Below, piece by piece: positions 11,615-19,099 of a stretch of 19,099 bases of DNA. Position 1 is the first letter of the stretch, and every line of letters starts with the position of its first letter. The notes beneath the pieces are model-generated. The model was not told where the DNA came from, searched no databases, and saw nothing but the letters and a program-made list of their open reading frames with translations. The stretch spans positions 1 to 19,099 of the forward strand of contig JAWWBG010000021.1 of NCBI GenBank assembly GCA_033721095.1, in the 5' to 3' direction. This DNA comes from JAWWBG01 sp033721095. Lineage in GTDB: Bacteria; Actinomycetota; Nitriliruptoria; Nitriliruptorales; Nitriliruptoraceae. The position numbers were made by a program, and so were the translations under genes.

Positions 11615-12988
11615 ATGAGTCGCCTGTCGTTGCCGGACGCAGCCTGGCTGCTGATGGAGAACCGCGATCGACCAATGCATGTTGCCGGCCTCCAGCTGTT
11701 CGAGTTTCCCGAGGACGCACCGGCCAACTTCCTGCGCGAGCTGGCCGCCCAGTTCCGTGAATCCACCGATCTGCGGCCGCCGTTCAACTGGCGCCTCGAC
11801 CGGCCCTACGGCCGGGCGGGACAGTTCAAATGGGTCGAGGACGAGCACGTCGACCTCGACTACCACTTCCGCCATTCCGCGCTGCCCAAGCCGGGGCGCG
11901 TCCGTGAACTCCTGGTCCTGGTGTCGCGGCTGCACACGACGTTGCTCGACCGGCATCGTCCGCTGTGGGAGTCCCACCTGATCGAAGGGCTGCGCGGCAA
12001 GCGCTTTGCGCTGTACACGAAGGCTTCGCACTCGATGCTCGATGGCGTCGCGGCCATGCGACAGGTCCTCAAGTCCTTCACGCCGGACCCGTCGGTGCGG
12101 GACCTGCCGCCGCCGTGGGCGATCAAGGAAGAACCGCGTGCGGCCCGTGACAAGAGCAACGTGAATCCGACGGCCGCGGCGCTGAGTGCCTTCAGCAAGG
12201 TCGGGTCGATCGCGAGCGCCGCCAAGGTCCTCGCCCAGCAGGTCCAGGCCGCCCGGCGAATCGAGGCCGAGACCGTCCCGTTCCAGGCGCCCGAGTCGAT
12301 CCTCAACACGCGGATCACCGGGTCACGGCGGTTCGTCGGCCAGTCCTGGGACCTCGAACGCATCCGACTGGTGAGCAAGGCGCTCGGTGGCACCATCAAC
12401 GACGTCCTGCTGGCGATGTGCTCGGGTGCGTTGCGTGACTACCTGACCGACCTCGACGCACTGCCGGACAAGCCGCTGATCGCGAACGTGCCCGTCTCGA
12501 TCCGACCCCAGGACGCCGACAGCGACAGCGGCAATGCGATCAGCTTCCTGCTCGCCAATCTCGCCACGCATCTCGACGATCCCGGCCAGCGCTTCAGCCT
12601 CATCAAGGAGTCGACCAGCCGCGCCAAGGAGCGGCTGTCGACGATGACCTACGACGAGCTGATCAGCTACGCCATCCTGATGAACGCGCCCATCCTCACG
12701 GGCACGTTCACGGGTCGGGCCGCGAAGGGCAAGCCCATCTTCAACGTGGCGATCAGCAACGTGCCGGGACCGAAGGAGCAGCTGTACTGGAACGGTGCGC
12801 TGATGCAGTCGATCTACCCGGTGTCGCTGATCGTGGAGGGCCAGGCGCTCAACATCACCCAGACCAGCTACGCGGGCCAGATCCACTTCGGGATCATCGC
12901 GGACCGCTTGGCGTTGCCGCACGTGCAGCGGCTGATCGACCACGTCGACGACGCCCTCAAGGAGCTCGAGGAGGTTGCCGGGCTCTAG
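11615..12988 (+). CDS. Wax ester synthase / diacylglycerol acyltransferase (WS/DGAT family)
   Basis: This 457-residue protein is of usual family length. It opens MSRLSLPDAAWLLMENRDRPMHVAGLQLFE, the standard N-terminus. The active-site motif HHxxxDG appears as SHSMLDG (138-144): the second, catalytic His139 and D143-G144 are kept, and the first His is Ser. Downstream are NDVLLAMCSGALRDYL (the ND motif), SIRPQD and NVPGPKEQLYWNG. The enzyme transfers acyl groups from acyl-CoA to diacylglycerol or fatty alcohols, building storage lipid at the membrane or lipid-droplet surface, and is typical of actinobacteria. The start is well supported by GGGAGG six bases upstream. Its TAG shares the palindrome CTAG (12985-12988) with the stop of the convergent oxidoreductase gene. 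Confidence 0.92.
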   Translation: MSRLSLPDAAWLLMENRDRPMHVAGLQLFEFPEDAPANFLRELAAQFRESTDLRPPFNWRLDRPYGRAGQFKWVEDEHVDLDYHFRHSALPKPGRVRELLVLVSRLHTTLLDRHRPLWESHLIEGLRGKRFALYTKASHSMLDGVAAMRQVLKSFTPDPSVRDLPPPWAIKEEPRAARDKSNVNPTAAALSAFSKVGSIASAAKVLAQQVQAARRIEAETVPFQAPESILNTRITGSRRFVGQSWDLERIRLVSKALGGTINDVLLAMCSGALRDYLTDLDALPDKPLIANVPVSIRPQDADSDSGNAISFLLANLATHLDDPGQRFSLIKESTSRAKERLSTMTYDELISYAILMNAPILTGTFTGRAAKGKPIFNVAISNVPGPKEQLYWNGALMQSIYPVSLIVEGQALNITQTSYAGQIHFGIIADRLALPHVQRLIDHVDDALKELEEVAGL

Positions 12989-13935
12989 GCGGCCGTTTCC
13001 ATCGTCAGGACGATCTTGCCGAGCTTGCCACCGGCGGCGAAGGCTGCGTAGGCAGCGGCGGCGTCCGCGAGCGAATACGTGGCCGCGACCGGCACGGTGA
13101 TGGCACCGGCCTCGACGAAGGGCAGCACGCCGGCCTCGACACCGCGCATGACGGCGGCCTTCTCCTCCGACGGCCTCGGGCGCAGCGTCGAACCAGACAG
13201 GAACGCGCGCTTGCCCATCAGCGCCAGCAGGTTGATGTCGGCCTTCGCGCCCGCTCCAACGCCGATGATGTGGACCCGGCCGCCAACGGCCAGGCCGTTC
13301 ATGGACGTTTCGAGGTTGGGGGCGCCGACGAGCTCGAGGACGACATCCCACGGCGCGTGCGCGGCGACCTCGTCCGGCGTCGCGGCCACGTCCGCTCCAA
13401 GGGCAATCAACGCGCTGTGGTTCTCCGGACGATGCGCGCTGGCCACCACGCGCGCACCCCAGCAGCGAGCCAGCTGGACGGCCGCGGTGCCAACACCGCC
13501 GGCGGCGCCGTTCACCAGGATCGTCTCGGCCGGCCGCAGCGGCGCGTAACGAGTCAGGGCGTCATGCGCCGTGCAGAAGGTCTCCGGGAAGCCACCCGCC
13601 TCCACGTTCGTGAGCCTGTCCGGCACCGGCATGAGCTCGCGCTCGTGGACCGCGATCTTCTCCGCCTGGCCGCCGCCTGCCGTGATCCCCATCACGCGCT
13701 CACCCGTTCTGAAGCGCGTGGCGCCCTCGCCCAGGGCTTCGACCACGCCCGCGAACTCGAGGCCCGGGACGTCGGTGACGCCGGGCGGCGGCGGATACAG
13801 GCCCCGGCGCTGCATCATGTCCGCGCCGTTGAGCCCGGCAGCCGTGATCCGAACCAGCACCTGGCCGACCCCGGCGACCGGATCGGGACGGTCGGCGATG
13901 ACGACCTCGCCGTCGGAGATCGTGACGGCGCGCAT
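12985..13935 (-). CDS. Zinc-free quinone oxidoreductase (medium-chain dehydrogenase family)
   Basis: This 316-residue protein has an N-terminal GroES-like domain with GQVLVRITAAGLNGADMMQRRGLYPPPPG (about 24-52) and PGLEFAGVV (57-65). The Rossmann domain is marked by NGAAGGVGTAAVQLAR (142-157). The Cys/His ligands for catalytic zinc are missing, as in QOR and PIG3-type NADPH:quinone reductases. The substrate is probably a quinone or activated enone, with NADPH as donor. The ATG at 13935 lies two bases after the malic enzyme stop, with only a weak ribosome site, so the two genes are probably cotranscribed. Its own stop overlaps that of the convergent acyltransferase gene in CTAG, and no terminator is seen between them. 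Confidence 0.9.
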   Translation of the reverse strand: MRAVTISDGEVVIADRPDPVAGVGQVLVRITAAGLNGADMMQRRGLYPPPPGVTDVPGLEFAGVVEALGEGATRFRTGERVMGITAGGGQAEKIAVHERELMPVPDRLTNVEAGGFPETFCTAHDALTRYAPLRPAETILVNGAAGGVGTAAVQLARCWGARVVASAHRPENHSALIALGADVAATPDEVAAHAPWDVVLELVGAPNLETSMNGLAVGGRVHIIGVGAGAKADINLLALMGKRAFLSGSTLRPRPSEEKAAVMRGVEAGVLPFVEAGAITVPVAATYSLADAAAAYAAFAAGGKLGKIVLTMETAA

Positions 13936-13937
13936 GG

Positions 13938-15338
<1,401 letters not shown>

Positions 15339-15384
15339 GCGACTACTTGCCCTGGGGAAGGACCGCGCACGTTAGCCCTGTGCG

Positions 15385-15399
15385 GGCCGATCAACGGCC
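15385..15399 (-). terminator. Small hairpin after the conserved protein gene
   Basis: GGCCG (15385-15389) and CGGCC (15395-15399) pair perfectly with a 5-nt loop, 17 nt past the stop of the gene ending at 15417 and before the malic enzyme start. The short stem without a U-tract makes this only a possible terminator. Confidence 0.3.
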
Positions 15400-15416
15400 A
15401 ATGGTCGCGCGCCTGC

Positions 15417-16109
15417 TCAGCGGCGGAAGGGGTGGGCGATGGCCGCGCCGATGCGCGACCGGCGCAGGTTGCCGAACCGCTTCCACTGGCGGCGCTTGTC
15501 CACGCACACGATCTTGGTCTCGAGCTCGACGTCCTCGACACCGAAGTGGGTCGCCAGGTTGGTCAGCGTCTGCTGCCAGAGGCGGTCCTCCTGCCGGTGC
15601 CCCATGATCGGCATGGCGGCCTCGACCAACGGGTCGTGGGCACGGATCAGCAGCTGGATCTGTGCGACCGGCCCGGTCTCACCCTCCTCGACCGAGAACG
15701 TGATGATGCCGGCGAAGGGGTGGCCCTCCGGCGTCATGAAGGCCCACGACTCGTCGTCGGCGTAGAGGACCAGCACACCGGTCTTGACCTTGGGGCCACC
15801 GGGCAGCTTCCCGGAGATCACGCCGACCTGCCCAGGCGCGATGCCCTCGCTGGATCCGAAGAACTCGTTGCCCTCCGGCCAGAAGTCGCCGTAGTGACGC
15901 TTCCATTCCTCGATCACCTGCTGCGGTGTCCGGTCGACGCCAGCCAGGGCGGCCCGATAGGTCTTCTGCCACATCTTCCCGAAGCCGTGGATGGGGCTGG
16001 TCACGCGCCGACCCTGCACGCCGACGGCGTCGCGGTCGTCATCGACGTGCAGTTCGCCGACGTTCGCCGCCCACTCCTGGCGGTCGCGGCGGTTGGCCGA
16101 GTCGGTCAT
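15417..16109 (-). CDS. Conserved actinobacterial protein of unknown function (START/DUF1990-like, tentative)
   Basis: This 230-residue soluble protein has no signal peptide or membrane span. After a charged 30-residue head come HGFGKMWQKTYRAALAGVD, then EEWKRHYGDFWPEGNEFF, GIAPGQVGVISGKLPGGP, and the core GVLVLYADDESWAFMTPEGHPFAGIITFS. The last block contains GHRQEDRLWQQTL and ends in a basic tail. I have seen similar unnamed proteins in actinobacteria. The strand-rich core and the 'GH-x-FAG-x-ITF' pattern recall START-like folds such as DUF1990, but I cannot confirm the family. Its ATG overlaps the stop of the upstream STAS gene by four bases, making it the last gene of the phosphatase/STAS operon. 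It may be an effector or partner of that signalling module. Confidence 0.7.
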   Translation of the reverse strand: MTDSANRRDRQEWAANVGELHVDDDRDAVGVQGRRVTSPIHGFGKMWQKTYRAALAGVDRTPQQVIEEWKRHYGDFWPEGNEFFGSSEGIAPGQVGVISGKLPGGPKVKTGVLVLYADDESWAFMTPEGHPFAGIITFSVEEGETGPVAQIQLLIRAHDPLVEAAMPIMGHRQEDRLWQQTLTNLATHFGVEDVELETKIVCVDKRRQWKRFGNLRRSRIGAAIAHPFRR

Positions 16110-16450
16110 GGCTGGACCTCCTCCAGGCGGTCGTGGATCTCGATCGCGTCGTCGAGGCGGGTCAGGGAGAAGATCTCGCGGTAGTGGTCGTCGAGGCCAA
16201 CGGCCACCAGCCGCTGCTTGGCCCGCTGCGAACGCACGAGCAGCGTCACCAGCAGTCCGATGCCGCCGCTGTTGAGGTACTCGAGCTTCGAGAAGTCGAG
16301 GACCAGCGTGGTCGCTCCGGCATCCGTGGCCTCCGCGTGGGCCGCCGACAGTGCCTCGTCGGCGGCAGGCGTGACGTCCCCCGCGATCTCGAGGACGACC
16401 ATCCCATCGCTGGCCTGCGACGTCGTGAGTGTGAGGTTGGTGGCGTTCAT
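16106..16450 (-). CDS. STAS-domain protein, second of a tandem pair
   Basis: This 114-residue single STAS domain has EIAGDVTPAADEALSAA (about 21-37), VLDFSKLEYLNSGGIGLLV (50-68) and LDDHYREIFSLTRLDDAIEI (86-105). The phospho-site loop is N60-S61-G62-G63 where RsbV has Asp-Ser-Ser/Thr-Gly, so the acceptor Ser is present but the Asp is not. It is clearly related to the STAS protein just upstream (DDH-[FY]-R-x-[IV]-F-x-[IL]-TR-[IL]), indicating tandem duplication. ATGA overlaps join it to both neighbours. Phosphorylation by a HATPase kinase and dephosphorylation by the adjacent PP2C are the likely control. Confidence 0.88.
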   Translation of the reverse strand: MNATNLTLTTSQASDGMVVLEIAGDVTPAADEALSAAHAEATDAGATTLVLDFSKLEYLNSGGIGLLVTLLVRSQRAKQRLVAVGLDDHYREIFSLTRLDDAIEIHDRLEEVQP

Positions 16451-16764
16451 GAGCTGGTCTCCATCTCCATGAGGTCAGCAATGCGGGTGATCTCGAACAC
16501 GTGGCGGAAGTGGTCATCGAGGTCGCGGGCCGCAACGGCGACGCCGTTCACGCGGGCGTCCGCGAGCAACCCGACGAGGACGGCGATGCCGGACGAGTTC
16601 AGGTAGGTCATCTTCCCGAAGTCGATGACCACGTCCTGGCCGTCGACGGTCGCCTCGGCCCATGCGGCCCGCAGCGGCTCCGAGGCGGTGCGATTCACCT
16701 CGCCGTCGAGGACGATCAGGGCGCGGCCGTCCGCGTGCTCGACGGTTGCGGTCAGATCAGGCAT
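16447..16764 (-). CDS. STAS-domain protein, first of a tandem pair
   Basis: This 105-residue STAS domain has VLDGEVNRTASEPLRAAW (about 18-35), VVIDFGKMTYLNSSGIAVLVG (45-65) and DLDDHFRHVFEITRIADLMEM (81-101). N56-S57-S58-G59 occupies the RsbV phosphorylation site. It overlaps the end of the GAF-PP2C-HATPase gene by eight bases and the next STAS gene by four (ATGA), so the four genes from 18325 to 15417 form one operon. It is a probable substrate of the phosphatase and kinase domains encoded immediately upstream. The Asn-for-Asp change, shared with its paralogue, separates this pair from the RsbV-like protein at 1880-2185. Confidence 0.9.
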   Translation of the reverse strand: MPDLTATVEHADGRALIVLDGEVNRTASEPLRAAWAEATVDGQDVVIDFGKMTYLNSSGIAVLVGLLADARVNGVAVAARDLDDHFRHVFEITRIADLMEMETSS

Positions 16765-18325
16765 CGTCTTCCTCCAGGCGAACGATCAACTCGGTGGTGT
16801 TGCCGGACGGGTCATGGCTGGTGCGGACCTCGTCGACCATGCTCTCGGCCAGGAACAGCCCCCAGCCCCGGGTGGGCTGCTCGCCGCGGATCTTGGCCTC
16901 GAGGTCGGGGCGGTCGACGTCGGTCGGCACGGCCCCGGCCAGCCCGGCGTCCTCGACCGTGACGGTCAACGCACCGGGGTCGCGACGCACGGCGACCCGG
17001 ACGGGGACGTCCTCCTGGAAACCGTTGCCGTGCTCCATCGCGTTCATGACGGCCTCGGCCACCGCCGTCTCGAGCCGTCGCCGCTGGTCGTCTGGCAGCC
17101 CGGCCGCCGAGGCGGCCTCCACGACCTGTTCGGCCACCTGACGCTCCGTGTCCGGGATGCTCGGGGCCTCGATCCTCAGCACGACCGACCCGCCTCCGGG
17201 GTCGTCGCTCACGTGCTCGCGCCCAGTCGACCGCTGCATCACGACGAACGTCAGGTCGTCCTCCTGCTCCCAGTCGGGTCCGGTGAAGGCCTCCAGCCGG
17301 CGAAGCAGGTGGCCCACGAGGTCCTGGCCATCAGATGACGACACGGCGTCCCGCACGCCTGCAAACCCGAGCATCCGTCCGTCGCTGTCGTGGGCTTCCG
17401 GCAGGGCGTCGCTGTACAGCAGCACCGTGCCACCCGGAGGAATGGTGACCTCGACCTCCTCGTAGCTGGAACCCGGGAGCATCCCGAGCGGCATCCCGGT
17501 GGCCCGAGGCTCGGTCACCTCGCCGTCGACGAGGATGCTCGGCAGGTTGTGGCCGGCGTTTGCAAACCGGAACGTGCCGTCGGTGGGATCGAGGACCCCG
17601 TACAGGCAGGTCGCGAACATCGCGTCGGGGATGTCCGGCACCAGCTGGTCGTTGACCCGTTCGAGGACCTTGCCCGGGTCCATGATGCGCTGGGCGGCGG
17701 CACGCAGCACCGAACGGGTCGAGGCCATGACGAGCGCAGCGGGCACGCCCTTGTCGGTCACGTCACCCACGACGAGTCCCACGCGTCCGTCCGGCAGGTC
17801 GAGGACGTCGTAGAAGTCACCACCGACCTCGCGAGCCGGTCGGTAGAACGCGTCGATCTGCCAGCCCGTGGGCGCCTGCACGTCACGGGGCAGGAAGTTC
17901 TGCTGGATGAGGGTCGCGACACGCAGCTCGGCCTCGACCCGCTCCCGCTGGCGGGCCTCCTGCTCCTGCTCGCGAACGAGCTGTGCCACGCGCAGGGCCG
18001 GGGCGGCCTGGCTGGCCAGGCTGGCGAGCAGTCGACGGTCGTCCGTGGAGTAGGGCTGTTCGGAGAGGCGATGCCCGAGGTTGAGCAGCCCGATCAGCTC
18101 ACCCTGTGCAACGAGCGGCACCACGAGCTGGACACCCGCCTCGCGCATTCGCTCCAGGGCTGGCGATTCGAGATCGATCTCGTCGAGGTCGACGGGACCA
18201 CTCGCCGAGGCGAAGACGGCCAGCGCCGGGTCGCCCTCGGGGATGTCGACCGGGTCGACGACGCGCGGGCTGGGACGACCAGGGCTCGGCGAGTCCTCGT
18301 CGGTGCGGCGTCGACGCCACTTCAT
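16757..18325 (-). CDS. GAF - PP2C/SpoIIE phosphatase - HATPase kinase fusion (RsbU-type regulator)
   Basis: This 522-residue cytoplasmic protein has a GAF domain at about residues 30-115 (LVVPLVAQGELIGLLNLGHR) and a charged helical linker (115-143). The SpoIIE/PP2C domain (150-365) has REVGGDFYDV (165-174), VVGDVTDKG (185-193), NAGHNLP (256-262), LLYSDALPEAHD (302-313) and a late DD (356-357). The C-terminal GHKL domain (385-518) has AVAEAVMNAMEHGNG (421-435), a DAG G1 loop (459-461) and RGWGLFLAESMVDEV (486-500). It therefore carries both the phosphatase and the kinase type of activity for STAS proteins. In LYSDALPEA the usual Gly after Asp is Ala, but metal ligands appear kept. The ATG at 18325 has GAGG seven bases upstream. 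The GAF start is short, and the upstream gene ends where the missing part would be expected. Confidence 0.9.
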   Translation of the reverse strand: MKWRRRRTDEDSPSPGRPSPRVVDPVDIPEGDPALAVFASASGPVDLDEIDLESPALERMREAGVQLVVPLVAQGELIGLLNLGHRLSEQPYSTDDRRLLASLASQAAPALRVAQLVREQEQEARQRERVEAELRVATLIQQNFLPRDVQAPTGWQIDAFYRPAREVGGDFYDVLDLPDGRVGLVVGDVTDKGVPAALVMASTRSVLRAAAQRIMDPGKVLERVNDQLVPDIPDAMFATCLYGVLDPTDGTFRFANAGHNLPSILVDGEVTEPRATGMPLGMLPGSSYEEVEVTIPPGGTVLLYSDALPEAHDSDGRMLGFAGVRDAVSSSDGQDLVGHLLRRLEAFTGPDWEQEDDLTFVVMQRSTGREHVSDDPGGGSVVLRIEAPSIPDTERQVAEQVVEAASAAGLPDDQRRRLETAVAEAVMNAMEHGNGFQEDVPVRVAVRRDPGALTVTVEDAGLAGAVPTDVDRPDLEAKIRGEQPTRGWGLFLAESMVDEVRTSHDPSGNTTELIVRLEEDDA

Positions 18326-18428
18326 GCTGCCACCTCGTACGGCCGGGAACCTGCTCCCCGCCATCGTGGGCACGAAGCATGCCGACCCACCGCTACGAAA
18401 TCGCAACGGCATGGTGTCATGGGCGTGC
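18326..18428. other. Gap between the membrane sensor and the GAF-phosphatase gene
   Basis: These 103 bp contain the GAGG ribosome site of the phosphatase gene. No clear promoter was found: the nearest -10-like CGGCAT has no GTTT at proper spacing. No terminator hairpin is obvious, so read-through from the sensor gene is likely. Confidence 0.35.
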
Positions 18429-19099
18429 TCACGTGGATGCCTCTCGCGTCCGAAGCCAGACCCCGACGCTGTCCGGCTGCATGGTGTCGCCGACGACCTC
18501 GGCCAGGTCACGGATCAGGACCTGGGCGTCCACCTCGTCACGAAGGCGCTCGATGAAGGCGGCAATCGTCTGTTCGGCGTCGTAGCGGCGGCGGTTGAAC
18601 CGACGATCGACCGCGTCCTTGACACGCCGCTGGAGAGGCCGGAACAGGCCCGCCGCCACCAGTGTCGCCAGCGCGACCGGTATCGGCCCGGCTCCGCTGC
18701 CGACATCACCGTCCTGGGAGGCCCCGAAGATGCCGACGCCGAGCGCGAGCACGATCACCGCGTAGACCGCCCCCAACAGCAGGAGCACGACGGCGTATGC
18801 CGCCGTGCGGCGGATGATGCGGTCGATGTCCCACAACCGATACCGGAACATCGCGACCAGCAAGGTGGCGGGCATCGCAAAGATGAAGAACGGAATGAGC
18901 GTCTCGCCGACCGACACGGCCAGCTCGCTGTCGGCAAGGATGCCATCGCCTCCCTCACCATCGCCGGTGAGGATCGTGATCAGGAAGGCGCCACCCCACC
19001 CGAAGACCAGACCGAATCCAACCCACTTCAGCTGCTGGCGCTCGTCCCCGCGGGCACGGAAGGCCCGGACGACGATCGACAGGATGGCGAGGAGCGTGC
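18429..19099 (-). CDS. Multi-span membrane sensor-like protein, C-terminal part (5' end beyond the window)
   Basis: Open from the window edge to TGA at 18431-18429 (223 codons, no start in the window). It shows a hydrophobic end of a span (LLAILSIVV), a basic loop RARGDERQQLKWVGFG leading into a span, then VGETLIPFFIFAMPATLLVAMF, RYRLWDIDRIIRRT, another long span and a short extracytoplasmic loop. It ends with LFRPLQRRVKDAVDRRFNRRRYDAEQTIAAFIERLRDEVD and SVGVWLR. The last blocks are a recognisable actinobacterial membrane-sensor pattern, often continued by a GAF and phosphatase or kinase domain in the same polypeptide. Here a stop follows VWLR and a separate GAF-PP2C-HATPase gene begins 103 bases on. 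It probably passes a membrane or extracytoplasmic signal to that phosphatase. The ligand is unknown. The GTG at 18917 is only an internal codon. Confidence 0.8.
   Translation of the reverse strand, partial: TLLAILSIVVRAFRARGDERQQLKWVGFGLVFGWGGAFLITILTGDGEGGDGILADSELAVSVGETLIPFFIFAMPATLLVAMFRYRLWDIDRIIRRTAAYAVVLLLLGAVYAVIVLALGVGIFGASQDGDVGSGAGPIPVALATLVAAGLFRPLQRRVKDAVDRRFNRRRYDAEQTIAAFIERLRDEVDAQVLIRDLAEVVGDTMQPDSVGVWLRTREAST

Noticed and set aside
11537..12031. Upstream extension of the ProA-like frame to 664 residues
   Set aside because: It is antisense to the start of the acyltransferase gene and carries no recognisable domain.

Overview
The window is GC-rich, densely coded and rich in GTG starts, 4-bp ATGA overlaps and GC-only hairpin terminators. 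Its gene families point to a high-GC actinobacterium: an RsbW of the mycobacterial UsfX kind, a wax-ester/triacylglycerol synthase, DUF6328, and an actinobacterial membrane sensor/GAF-phosphatase pair. The genus cannot be read from the sequence. No tRNA, rRNA, CRISPR array, transposase or integrase was seen.

The dominant theme is a partner-switching general-stress system. The operon at 2185-737 (minus) encodes a STAS anti-anti-sigma factor, an RsbW-like anti-sigma factor and a SigB/SigF-type sigma factor. A lone HATPase-type serine-kinase-like protein diverges from it at 2598. Two SpoIIE/PP2C phosphatases could feed the switch: a membrane protein with a nitrate/nitrite-sensing (NIT) region (8255-6369), and a soluble GAF-PP2C-HATPase protein (18325-16757) encoded with two tandem STAS proteins. 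A partial membrane sensor lies just upstream of the latter, and a partial class III nucleotide cyclase lies at the left edge.

The most notable signal is a repeated promoter, GTTT-N16/17-GGGCATG, which matches the known SigB/SigF promoter style. It lies 28-53 nt before four small stress-type genes: two related single-membrane-span proteins (375-644 and 4108-4365) and two CsbD-family proteins (9355 and 9730). Weaker versions sit before the sigma operon, before the lone HATPase gene and before a 51-residue membrane peptide. Sigma factor, regulators and putative targets are therefore interleaved in about 10 kb, which looks like a local, self-feeding stress regulon.

Layout: 1-213 cyclase fragment (-); 375-644 small membrane protein (-); 737-2185 sigma operon (-); 2186-2597 divergent control region; 2598-3044 HATPase (+); 3110-4026 DUF6328 and ferritin-like pair (-); 4108-4608 two small membrane proteins (-); 4796-6351 ATP-dependent DNA ligase (+) broken by an apparent one-base deletion near 5628; 6369-8255 NIT-PP2C (-); 8430-9251 short-chain dehydrogenase (+); 9355-9954 two CsbD genes (+), each followed by a strong hairpin; 10037-11536 ProA-like dehydrogenase (-) divergent from wax-ester synthase 11615-12988 (+); 12985-15338 quinone oxidoreductase and ACT-malic enzyme (-); 15417-16764 a conserved protein and two STAS proteins (-); 16757-18325 GAF-PP2C-HATPase (-); 18429-19099 membrane sensor, truncated by the window (-).

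In the proposed circuit, input phosphatases dephosphorylate STAS proteins, these sequester the anti-sigma factor, and the freed sigma factor transcribes the small membrane, CsbD and possibly ferritin-like genes. Gene identities rest on recognised motifs. The wiring between them is inference.
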